17,204 bases of DNA from Lactifluus volemus (lineage: Eukaryota > Basidiomycota > Agaricomycetes > Russulales > Russulaceae), in contig WTXI01000541.1 of assembly GCA_022376515.1 (NCBI GenBank), positions 1 to 17,204 on the forward strand, in the 5' to 3' direction. The notes beneath the pieces are model-generated. The model did no database searches and had not been told where the DNA came from. It saw only the letters and a program-made list of their open reading frames with translations. The stretch's first letter is position 1. The number at the start of each line of letters is the position of its first letter. Shown here piece by piece: positions 8,586 through 17,204 of the stretch. A program made the translations under genes and the position numbers.

Positions 8586-10554
8586 ATGTTAACTGAAGAG
8601 AACAAGGCTGCTCTATTCCTCTTGGTTCAGCATGTCACCCGCGCGTTCTATGATCCTCGTTATGTCGTGGTCATGGACCAGCTAGCACGGCATCAGGTGT
8701 GAGTGCCCTTTCCTATAAGCGCATTTTAACAAAAGTGGCTACTCTTGGTTCTTGTCATTCATCACAAATTTATTCACAGGCTCAAGGACGACGACTTGGC
8801 AGGAAGGGTTGGCCTGCAAGTCAAAGAGCTCAACAAGCTCATGGCTACTCTTGAAAAGGATGGGCTTATACAAGCGTGAGCTTTGCTTTTTCTGACCGGA
8901 CTCGCAAAAGGTTTTCGAATCAACCGACCAATCTGTTCGCTACAGCCACCGGCAAAACGAACTCAAAGAAGGCGCTCAGCGGTCTGTGGGCAGACAGTAC
9001 TTCTACGTCGACCACAAGCGCTTCTGCAACGTAGTGAAATGGCGAGTCGCCGAAATGCATCGTGTTATAGATACAGGCTTGCGCAATGTGAGTCCCCTTT
9101 ATCCAATCATGTGTGTTCTCTCGCCAACCGACCCGACCCCACCCAGCAACTCGACAACAAAGGGTATATTTGTCCGCGGTGTGATAGGTCATACACGCCC
9201 TTGGACGCGGACAGGATTGCGGACTACGGTCGTGGGATCTTTATCTGCGAAGACTGTGGCACCGAGCTCGTGGACAACGAGAACGCGGAGAATGTACGTG
9301 GGAGTCAAGACAGAATGCAACGCTTCAACTACCAAATGCGCTTCATACGAGAAGGTCTCAGAAAGAGCGAGGAAATGGTCATGCCCCAGTGAGCATAATC
9401 CTACAAAGCCCCCTGTCCTCATTGTCATTGTCCCCGCTTGCAGCTTTGAAATATCACAATATATTACCAAGCATTTTGCGCTGGACGCTGCTGCTCAAAA
9501 GGCTTCCGGCGAACCTGGCCACGGCCTAAAGGTGGCAGGCTCGACCGGCGAAAGACGCCAGGAGGACGGTATCGGCATCGTGTTGACTACCGATAAGGAC
9601 GAGGAAACCGTTCGGAGAGAGCGAGACGAGGAGGCTGCGGCCAAGAGGCAGCAGAATGTCATGCCAGCGTGGCATCTCAAGAGTACGATCTCTGGAGACC
9701 TGACCGCACTTGGCATCAAAGAGAATGCCCAAAGTGCCGCTGCCCAACCTCCCGACTCTGGAAATCTCGATGAAAGCCTAAAGGGATTAGGAAGGGTCGT
9801 CCGACCGCCATCGTTAACACCTCAAGCCACCGCCGAGGAGGCAGACGGGGGGGCCAAGACGGACGCAAAAGAGAGCGGCGAAGCCGATTGTGAGTTTTTT
9901 TTCCCCATCTCCAGACATCAGAAAAATGCGGCTACTCATTCACGACTCACCCATCCGTATTTTTTTTTTTGAAAAAAAAAACCTCCCATCAAACAATTTT
10001 TTTTTTCAAGATTACGACCAATACTACGCGTCGTTGGCGGCTTCGGCCGCGCCCTCGTCGCCGCACACGCCCTCGGGCGAGTTCTCCGTCCTGGGCGATT
10101 TCGAAGAGGACCGAAAACCGAACATTGAGTATCTCGACTCGCTCAACAAGCACAACAAGCGGTCAAGATCTGTGGAAGACGAAGGTGGGGAAGATACGGA
10201 AAGAAAGCTGGCGAGGGTCGTCAGCGTCACCGGTGACGGATGGGGCACCGGCGGGGGCGGCAGTCAGGGAGAGAATGGCGAGCACGAGCATGCCCTGAAT
10301 GGTGTAGAGGATGGCTTGGGAATAGGGATGGGGATGGACGCGGATGATAATATTGCGGCGGTCGAAGAAGATCCTATTGTCTATGGTCCGTCTTATTTTT
10401 TTTCCCCATGCGTATGGTATGCTGATTGAGCATTTTCCCCTTAGTGGATGGCAAGCCGATGCCATTCTCTCAAGTTGGAGAAGAACATCACGATTTAATG
10501 ACGGCGGACGAATATGCAGCCTACTTTGAAATATTTCAGCAGCGGTCCGCGTAG
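8586..10554 (+). CDS. TFA1: Transcription initiation factor TFIIE subunit alpha
   Basis: Large subunit of TFIIE, which recruits TFIIH to the RNA polymerase II preinitiation complex. Exons 8586-8698, 8780-8875, 8946-9087, 9147-9388, 9444-9889, 10011-10385 and 10445-10554 give 507 aa. The N-terminal winged helix covers about 5-90 (VVMDQLARHQ, VKELNKLMATLEKDGLIQ, RQYFYVDHKRF). A zinc ribbon follows with CPRC (Cys126, Cys129) and CEDC (Cys151, Cys154), separated by a DRIADYGRG linker. Then come the KSEEM helix, a charged region ERRDEEAA-like (about 230) and an acidic/glycine-rich stretch (DGWGTGGGG). The end is VDGKPMPFSQV followed by an acidic tail, the conserved C-terminal element of TFA1. The ATG at 8586 begins MLTEENKAALFLLVQHV, in line with the family. 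The 121-nt fifth intron is the longest in the window and carries long T and A tracts. Tail-to-tail with calnexin downstream. Confidence 0.95.
9960..10006 (+). repeat. Homopolymer tracts T11, A10 and T10 inside TFA1 intron 5
   Basis: T runs at 9960-9970 and 9997-10006 flank an A run at 9972-9981. The first T run and the A run are separated by a single G and are complementary. The last T run merges with the acceptor polypyrimidine tract ending CAAG at 10010. Another T8 follows the donor near 9893. Confidence 0.85.
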
Positions 10555-10867
10555 GTTGCGAGGCTGCGACTCGATGTATAGTACGCCTAGATGATGTTCG
10601 CTAATTGCAGCCCTGCCACGAGAACGACGCTGAAGTGACACAATGAACACTGGACGGAAGAGCAGTGCAAAAGATGTTTCGGGAATGCATTTGAACAAAC
10701 ATTAATGACAAAATGAGCCATACATATCATATGTCAGCGGCCATGTCCACCACACCCGGTTAACAACCAATGCAGGTTTTCCGAGCCCTCTCCAGTCACC
10801 CCTACAACCCGTATAGCCGTACCCGATGGGTCAACCATCCTCAACGCGAAGCAACAATGCTGGATTT
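10555..10867. other. Convergent 3' intergenic region, TFA1 / calnexin
   Basis: 313 bp between two stop codons that face each other, so it holds the two 3' UTRs and terminators. No gene or strong hairpin was recognised; it is moderately AT-rich around 10690-10735. Overlapping transcripts are possible at this spacing. Confidence 0.6.
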
Positions 10868-12893
10868 TTACTTCCGCTTCTTCACTGGGGTATCCCCAGC
10901 CTTCTTTTCGCTCGCAGGCGAGCCTGCGGGGGCAACAGGGGCCTTTTCCTTAACGTCCTTATCGTCGGGAGTGGGCGCGTCAGTCTTTTTCGAGGGCTGC
11001 GGCGATATTATACGTCAACTGGTTGAGTAAGGTTACTGAGAGATCAAACCTTGGTAACCGTCTTCTGCTGGCTTCCGACAAGACCAAAAAGCGCGCCAAG
11101 CATACCAAAGAAGGTGAGGAGAGCACCAACAAGAGCAGCACCTGTTTCAGGGTGGGTCTTGAAGGCAGTGACTGGGTCAGTCCGCGCGAGCGCGATGAAC
11201 TTGAAAGCCTTGCTTCGAAGGAACTCCACGGGGTTCTTGGCAAAGCTGGGCCCTTCTAACTCCTCATCGTCATCAGGGAAGCCAGCATCCTCCGCAGCCT
11301 TCTCGAGTGAGTGTTTGAAATCAAAAGTCTCCGCGGCAAGAGCCTTGGCATCATCAATAGAGTGACCAACGTAGATATTGTCAAAGAGGATATCTTCAGT
11401 CATGGTCCAAAGCTCAATGCCAACTCCGCCCTTTATCATCTAGGTAAGCCCATGAAAACTCGAGGACAGCCGAGACGTACAATCTTATTGAGGCTCTTAA
11501 CGGGGGTAAGGTCCTCAAAGTAATCAGGGTTGGGAATCTTGCGAGGGGCCCACACACCCTTGTAAGCCGGATTGTCGATCATAGGAGCATACCATTTGCC
11601 TTTATAATCCGGGTTCGGCTTGTAGGGACTGCAGGACAGGAGTTATTAACGAGAACAACATGAGCATAAACGAGGAACTTACCGTTTCCACTCGCCGCAG
11701 CCGGGGGCCTCACTGCATTTGGGGTTGGGAACGGTAGGGGCGATCCAATCGCCATCTTCATCATCTTCCCACTCTTCAGGTTTCTCAGCATCTGGATGGC
11801 GTGCATAAGTATGGGACAAACACCACAAACAGGAAAGTACGCACCGGGATCAGGAATATTCAAGGGTTCTTCATCGAGCCAGCCCTCAGGCTTCTCGGCA
11901 TCCTCATCGACAATCTCGTAAGGTGCATCCTCATCCCAGTCATCGGGCTTTTGGGCATCGGGGTCTGGGATGCGGCTGGCATCTACCCAATCATCGGGCT
12001 TCTTGTCCTCAGGGTCGTCGATCTCGGCGGGGGGGTTGACTGGGGGATTGAAATCCTCAAGGAGGTCACCACGGCTGAGGCTTTCACCATTGAACAAGAC
12101 ATCATAAGTGTTATTGGGGCTAGAATGATGTTAATACAAGAAGCACAAATACGTGAGTGAAGGTGAAACTGACTGTAGAACGAGCGTGTAGAGATTGGTA
12201 ATCTTTCCAATAGTGGGCTTGGGGGACGAAGCCAAGTGCTTCTCTTCGTACTCGCCCGTCTTGGGGCTTTTATGGCGGAAGATGAAGTGAAGCTAGGAAC
12301 ACGACAACATACAAATCAGTTGGATTCTACGGAGCGACAGAGGAACCGACCTTTGTGCCTGGACAAGTGAGGTCAGGACCAAACATGATAACCCAGGGAG
12401 TCTTGTCAGAAAATTCCTTTCCGCTGGTCTGGAAGCCATCCTCAAGGAGTTTGAGGTAGCCACCGCCACAGTTGCCACCCTTCTGGTACTTGACCTCATA
12501 CTGAACGACAAGTGGCTTGTCTGAAATGTCAATTGCATTGTTGAACGGGGCAGAAATGGCGTGGTGGGATGCGATGCTCTTTGCGACGAGACCATGGTCG
12601 CCTTCCATGACAGGGTTGGAAGGGGCTTCAACTGACCATTTGCCGACGTAAGAGAAGGTTTCACCACCAACGGGAGTCTTCTTTGTAGCCTCTGAGGGGG
12701 TCCATCGGTCATTCCAGCCTGGGTCAAACTGTTCAATAAAAGGTGCTTCGATTTCGGTATACTATTATTAAAGAGGTTCAGAGACAAGCGAGCGCGAATT
12801 CAAAAGAGAGTATACCTTGAAAGTGTTGTCGCTCGCCTTGGCAGTAGAAACCAAGGCGACGGCGAGCACGAGGGGGACGGCAAGAGGTCGCAT
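10868..12893 (-). CDS. Calnexin, ER membrane lectin chaperone
   Basis: Binds monoglucosylated N-glycans of newly made glycoproteins in the ER. Minus-strand exons in order: 12893-12816, 12761-12351, 12292-12174, 12119-11845, 11791-11683, 11628-11481, 11430-11050, 10996-10868; 549 aa. Signal peptide [20 protein letters not shown], then the lectin domain with [12 protein letters not shown] (Cys124) and LTCPGTK (Cys159), the expected disulfide pair. The P-domain (about 234-350) has four type-1 repeats such as DKKPDDWVD and [10 protein letters not shown], then type-2 repeats ([10 protein letters not shown]). GVGIELWTM closes the lectin core. A membrane segment lies at about 476-499 ([20 protein letters not shown]), followed by a Lys/Pro cytosolic tail ending VKKRK, whose last four residues fit a KKXX ER-retrieval signal. 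Single-residue doubt remains at the last-but-one intron (11431-11480), where an earlier AG would add Met-Ile-Lys. Intact, usual length. Confidence 0.96.
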
Positions 12894-13011
12894 AATTAAG
12901 AAAGGAGAAGGAGTAGAGAAAGTGCGGGTGTGATGTGAGGGATAACACGATATAATCCATTTTATTTATTTATTTACAAAAATGTGCCACGTATACATTT
13001 CCCACGATTCG
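12894..13011 (-). promoter_or_regulatory. Calnexin promoter/leader, shared with the SNU114 3' end
   Basis: Only 118 bp separate the calnexin ATG (12893) from the SNU114 stop. Read towards calnexin it holds GTATACGTGGCA (12987-12998), whose CCACG/CGTGG core resembles unfolded-protein-response elements; a run of AAAT repeats (about 12959-12975) in the position of a TATA-like element; and a pyrimidine-rich leader. An ATG at 12960 just after the AAAT run starts an out-of-frame reading frame that overlaps the calnexin start. Calnexin genes are commonly UPR targets; that this CGTGG serves as one is inference. Confidence 0.4.
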
Positions 13012-16000
13012 TCACCCCAGCAAATCTGCGTGCCCAGAGGCGGACAGGGCCAACTAGACCGAATTTCACGATTAGCATCTCGCTTACTGCCAATTCGTTT
13101 CGCTTACCACAAACTCGTCATCCAAGTACTTTGATACCGCAATCTGGTCTCCCAGTCCCTTTCTCCGTCGTGTCTTCAATACAAGATCTCGCGCCAGTGC
13201 TTGTCCAGAGGCCGGCTCCAGAGGCCGAAGTCTAATGCTCGTATCCGTAGGGTCACCTAGTTTCTCCATGTCAACTGTCAATCCCAAATTTCATCACACC
13301 ACTTACCTGGAACTATTGACCAATGGTCGAACACTTGTAAGCAGAACGCTTGTCCTTGTGTTGCAGTGCGCAGGTCCGTCTCAAATCCATTTGCGTCAAT
13401 GACCGGGATTAATGCCTTCACCGTATATAGCGGCGAGCCAGCTTTTGGTATATCTTGCGTGACATGTCCGCGCCTCCGAGCAAGCACCGTATACACCGCG
13501 GATATACAATCCGAAGGCGCTTGTACTTCCACGTAGTAAACAGGTTCCATGAGCCTTGGCGTCGCCTACAAACCGAAATTCAGATCTACACGAAATGGAT
13601 TGACTAGTCGATTCACCATGAGGAAGGATGAGTAACAAACACGACGGGCAGTTGGGACGATTTGTCCGCCGCCACGAAATATTGGTTCTTGAGCGAGACT
13701 TGCATCCAGGATACGGAACTTGACATTGCGCATGGCTAGATCACAACATCACTCAATGAACTGAACCACTGGGAATCGCAACTAACGTTCGTCACAAAGA
13801 GGGCCCTCTCTTGCGCCCCATTGGAAACCTTGCTTCATGTGCTCCTTGACAGATCCAAGAAGTTTTTTGTCGATCTTCTAGAACGATCAGAACTGATCAT
13901 CAATAGCGGCCAAATGACTGTGCCTCACTTGAGAAGGTAGAGTGTCATCAAGCAGGGCATTAGGCCCGTGGTCGTCAGGACCAAAAGCCCAGATAGAACG
14001 GGATGCGAGGAGATCCCATTTATACTTTTCTTCGAAAAACTTGCCACGCTCCTTTACGGTCATCCGCATGTTGACCCGTCCGGACTCAATATCTTCTGCG
14101 ATACCCCGCTCTAATGGCTCGGCGATCATGGTAAGCCGATTCCTATGTCCACACTGTCAGTAGACAACATAGTCAAAGTCAAAGTCCCACTTTTTGTTCG
14201 GAGTGTCGGCGTAGCACTTGAGTGCGCTGGTCTCCAACACCGTTTCGCAGAACTTGGTTACGGGATCTGAAACCTTTATCTCAATCTCCGCGAAAAGTTT
14301 GCGCAGATCATGCAGCACGCAATCAAGGTAAAGTTCTCCAGTGCCAATAATCACATGCTCTCCGCTCTCCTCCACCTTAGTAGAGAGGAGCGGATATGAT
14401 TTGTTGATGCTGCGTAGGCCAGAGAGCATTTTAGGCAATTCAGATGGGGCAATGGGCTCGATCGCGACCTTCAACACAGATTGTGTCATATGTTTAATGG
14501 GTCGGAAAATGTATAGATCATCTTCAATGTCGGTTGACACGAGTGTTGCCGTCTTCGTAATGGACGCATCAACACCTCCGATCAGGACGAGGTTGCCTGT
14601 TGGGACTTCTTCCACAGGAAGGAAATACCTAGATATCGGCTGCTGTAAGGTCTTTATTCAATATATACTGGCGGAGTAAAACCGACCGAGACCCAGAAAC
14701 CCATAGGTCATCCACGTTCGCCATCATCATGTCTTCTTCGTCCTCTGGGGAATATCCTTCACCAAGCACCTTGATCCGTGCACCTTTCTTCAACGTGCCG
14801 CTGATTACACGGCCCAAAGCGCGGAAGGATTGTGCGTCGGTAGCATGATACAGCTTCGTGACATGGACAGACACAGGACCGGCTGAATTGCATTCCCTCA
14901 TGGAAACGGCGATGTCCGAGTTCATTGGCCCAGTATACGTTCGTTCGACCTGAGATAGTACCTCTTGAAAACCCAATCAAATCTTGCCGTAATGCAGACC
15001 TTACCTTGGTTATGGCGCCCCTTGCGGGGTCTGGGATCCATTCGACAATCATATCAATCAAACCGGTAGAAGGCCCAAAAAATTGGTCAAGCACGGCTTT
15101 GAGCAATGGTCGGACGTCCATCTTGTACATAACTGGTTTTAGGTGGATTTTGAGTTCTGCCAAAGTATCCTTAAGGTTGTCGATCTCTTCGCTTAGAACT
15201 TGGCTATAAAGTTTGTACAAGGGCTCCAGTACAAACTGAACAAACGTTCTGGGAGACTCGGGGTCCACGGCTTTGCGCGTGAACTTTCGTGTGTCATTGT
15301 TGAAATAAATGTCGCCCCAGAGACGATCCGCAAAAGCCACGACATCGAGTGACCCTAATCCGGGTTCAAATCACATGAGTACAAAGGGGAAAATATCAGT
15401 GCAACGCACCGTATGTCTCGGCATACATTTGAGCAAATGACCGAAGGGTAAAACACCAGCCCATGTCCGTACTTGCGAAGCATACGTTTCCTCTGTCTGG
15501 ACTCAAACGGAGATCCGGACTTGGGTCTATGCCACTGCAACGCGGGATCAAACTGTCATATTTGGGAGTGGGTGTAATGGACTAACCTGATATAAGTGTT
15601 GATCTCCTCTATAGTATGTTTAATTTTGTAGAAGGCGTCTGCCGGGGGAAGGCGGAGTTCGAGTATGAGCCGGTCTATTTTATTAACCACAAGGGTAATT
15701 GGGATCCCCTCTTGCAGTGCATGTCGAAGAATAGCCTCTGTGTTAACCATCACCTATAGAAAGTTAATATAGGTAACTCCAGTAAGCCTGGAAGACACGA
15801 ACCCCTTCGACTACATCGACCACAAGTACGATGCCATCGACTAGTCGCATCGACGATGCTACTTCATCCACGAAATTAACGTGACCAGGGGTGTCAATTA
15901 GATGAATCAAATGCGATTTTCCCGCTGTATTTTGGAGGATAAGCGACATGGGAGATGATTTGATAGAAATCTCCCTCTCCCGGGAAAGCATGTGAGTGTC

Positions 16001-16680
16001 TGTGTAGCGAGTCTAAAGTCATCTAGTGAACATCCAAAGGAGAAAGACATATGACGTTTGTCGTACCTCTTTGTCGGCGTTCCAATCAAGTTTGTGGGTT
16101 TCAAACACGAGCATGTCGAGCAAAGCCGTTTTGCCGTGGTGAAGGTGGCCAACAACAGCCACATTGCGAATCATTTCGGGGAAAGACATGGTATTGATGA
16201 GAAATCTACTCCTTCAATGTGAGTAGCAAAACCTACACTATGAGAAGACACATACCCTTTGTCAAACCGCGTTTCTGGCATGCCTTTTTCCTCTACTGCC
16301 CATCTTCGTACCTTGACCGGCGCAATGATGGGTTCTGTGAGGGGTTGGGCGTCCTCTTCCTGCACCAGGGTCTCGACGCCTTCGCCATACACCTCTGACG
16401 CAGAAGGATAATATTGCTTATCTTCGTGCAAAATAACGGCATTGTGTACAGGCTCTGCGGGGCTGCTTTGAAGCTCAAGTACAGTTTATCATGAACAAAA
16501 CTCACCATCAACTTCCATGAGAGCCATCCCTGGGTCAGTACTCATGGGTTCATCTTCATATCCCTCGAGAGGCTGCTGCAGAGGCGCGTGTGCAGCACTA
16601 GGGACATCACCTTCTTCATCAGAGTCGAGGTCCGCCCCAATATAGTTACCAAACTCGTCATAATCTTCGAAAGAGGCCAT
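13012..16680 (-). CDS. SNU114: U5 snRNP GTPase, Snu114 / EFTUD2 family
   Basis: EF-2-like GTPase of the U5 snRNP that controls Brr2 and spliceosome activation and disassembly. Minus-strand exons: 16680-16506, 16454-16256, 16205-16067, 16012-15803, 15753-15587, 15534-15410, 15354-15005, 14949-14687, 14628-14191, 14142-13929, 13877-13787, 13735-13617, 13565-13307, 13256-13108, 13053-13012; 979 aa, as expected. The acidic N-terminus ([20 protein letters not shown]) is Snu114-specific. G domain: GHLHHGKT (144-151), DTPGH (211-215), NKID (265-268). Further marks are [92 protein letters not shown] and [10 protein letters not shown]. The last intron (13054-13107) was kept because it joins DDEFV to [13 protein letters not shown]; reading through it would stop at 13084. 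Intact. Confidence 0.96.
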
Positions 16681-16777
16681 TGTGAGAGCCAAGGGAGGTA
16701 GGTACCTGCTCTGTTGATAAAGCGCGCCTTCAAAAAAACGCGTCTTTGGAAACAAAGTATCATGTGATCACCAACTC
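16681..16777. promoter_or_regulatory. Bidirectional promoter between SNU114 and prefoldin 1
   Basis: The two start codons point away from each other across 97 bp, so both promoters and leaders lie here. It contains an ACGCGT (16738-16743), the core of the MluI cell-cycle box of fungi, an A7-containing stretch before it, and an imperfect palindrome ATCATGTGATCA (16759-16770) just before the prefoldin ATG. There is no obvious TATA box. The arrangement is seen directly; function of the motifs is inference. Confidence 0.6.
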
Positions 16778-17204
16778 ATGGCCTCTCTCTCTGATGATAC
16801 ATTGAGAAAGGTTCCGATACAACTTGTCATCATACATCAAGGCATATGCTGAATGCATTACATATTAGATATTGTTTCAAATCCAACAAACTGCCGTTCA
16901 GTCGCAACGTGCCCTCAGCGTAACTCGACAGCAAGTTGCAAGCAAGGAGCGGGAGCGTCGCATCCTTCAACTTACAAAGAGTGAAATTGGCCAGACTGAG
17001 GATAGTGTCAATGTCTACCGAGGTGTTGGTAAAATGTATTACATGGTCTCACTGCATACCCGTCACTTCCTAACGTCCAGGAAAAGGTTTATGATGATTC
17101 CCCGATCGACGATGGAGAGAGACCTCAAAAATCAGGAGAAAGCTTTGACAGAGGATATCAACAACTTGAATAAAAAGGTGGCTTTCCTTGTGCCATCTAT
17201 CATA
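16778..17204 (+). CDS. PFD1: Prefoldin subunit 1 (partial, 3' end outside the window)
   Basis: Beta-type subunit of the hexameric prefoldin jellyfish that passes unfolded actin and tubulin to the TRiC/CCT chaperonin. Exons 16778-16810, 16869-17035 and 17087-17177 give 97 residues; a donor at 17178 starts an intron that runs off the edge. MASLSDDTLRK joins to ILFQIQQTAVQ, then the first coiled-coil helix (RALSVTRQQVASKERERR), the central beta-hairpin (LTKSEIG, SVNVYRGVGKMF, MMIPRSTMERDL) and the start of the second helix (NQEKALTEDINNLNKK). The acceptor at 17086 (AAAAG) was preferred over CAG at 17080 because it restores GKMF; the other choice would insert Lys-Arg in frame. About 20-25 C-terminal residues are missing. 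Confidence 0.92.

Noticed and set aside
12293..12787. 164-codon minus-strand open frame in another frame over calnexin
   Set aside because: Overlaps the calnexin lectin-domain exon out of frame; the true frame gives the conserved lectin core.

Overview
The window is nuclear DNA of a filamentous fungus, most likely a basidiomycete of the Agaricomycotina. The genes are packed with phase-variable GT-AG introns of about 46 to 81 nt (one of 121 nt), exons are as short as 8 nt, both strands are used, and intergenic gaps are 100 to 460 bp. No tRNA, rRNA, CRISPR array, transposase or prokaryotic operon signal was seen. The genus cannot be fixed from the sequence alone.

Layout, left to right. 1-741 (+): the C-terminal part of an oxysterol-binding-protein-related (ORP) gene, broken by three apparent frameshifts. 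742-2076: no intact gene; it holds coding-like but frame-broken stretches on both strands and two neighbouring imperfect hairpins. 2077-5496 (+): an intact 20-exon mitochondrial aconitase of the ACO2 type with three microexons of 8, 9 and 11 nt. 5760-6385 (+): a roadblock/LC7 protein resembling LAMTOR2. 6661-8127 (+): COQ1-type polyprenyl diphosphate synthase. 8586-10554 (+): TFIIE alpha subunit (TFA1). 10868-12893 (-): calnexin, convergent with TFA1. 13012-16680 (-): the U5 snRNP GTPase Snu114/EFTUD2. 16778-17204 (+): prefoldin subunit 1, cut by the window edge and divergent from SNU114 across only 97 bp.

The genes do not form one pathway. They are housekeeping functions: mitochondrial metabolism (aconitase, ubiquinone side chain), nutrient signalling at the vacuole or lysosome (LAMTOR2-like), transcription initiation (TFIIE), ER folding (calnexin), splicing (Snu114) and tubulin/actin folding (prefoldin). 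Exon boundaries were worked out by hand from GT-AG sites and the known family sequences. Coding exon lengths sum to whole codon numbers for every complete gene, which supports the models.

I see no previously undescribed multi-gene system. The points most worth a second look are the locally decayed left end (ORP plus unidentified remains), the aconitase microexons, several closely spaced competing splice acceptors, an in-frame stop-free intron in COQ1, and the compact shared promoters.
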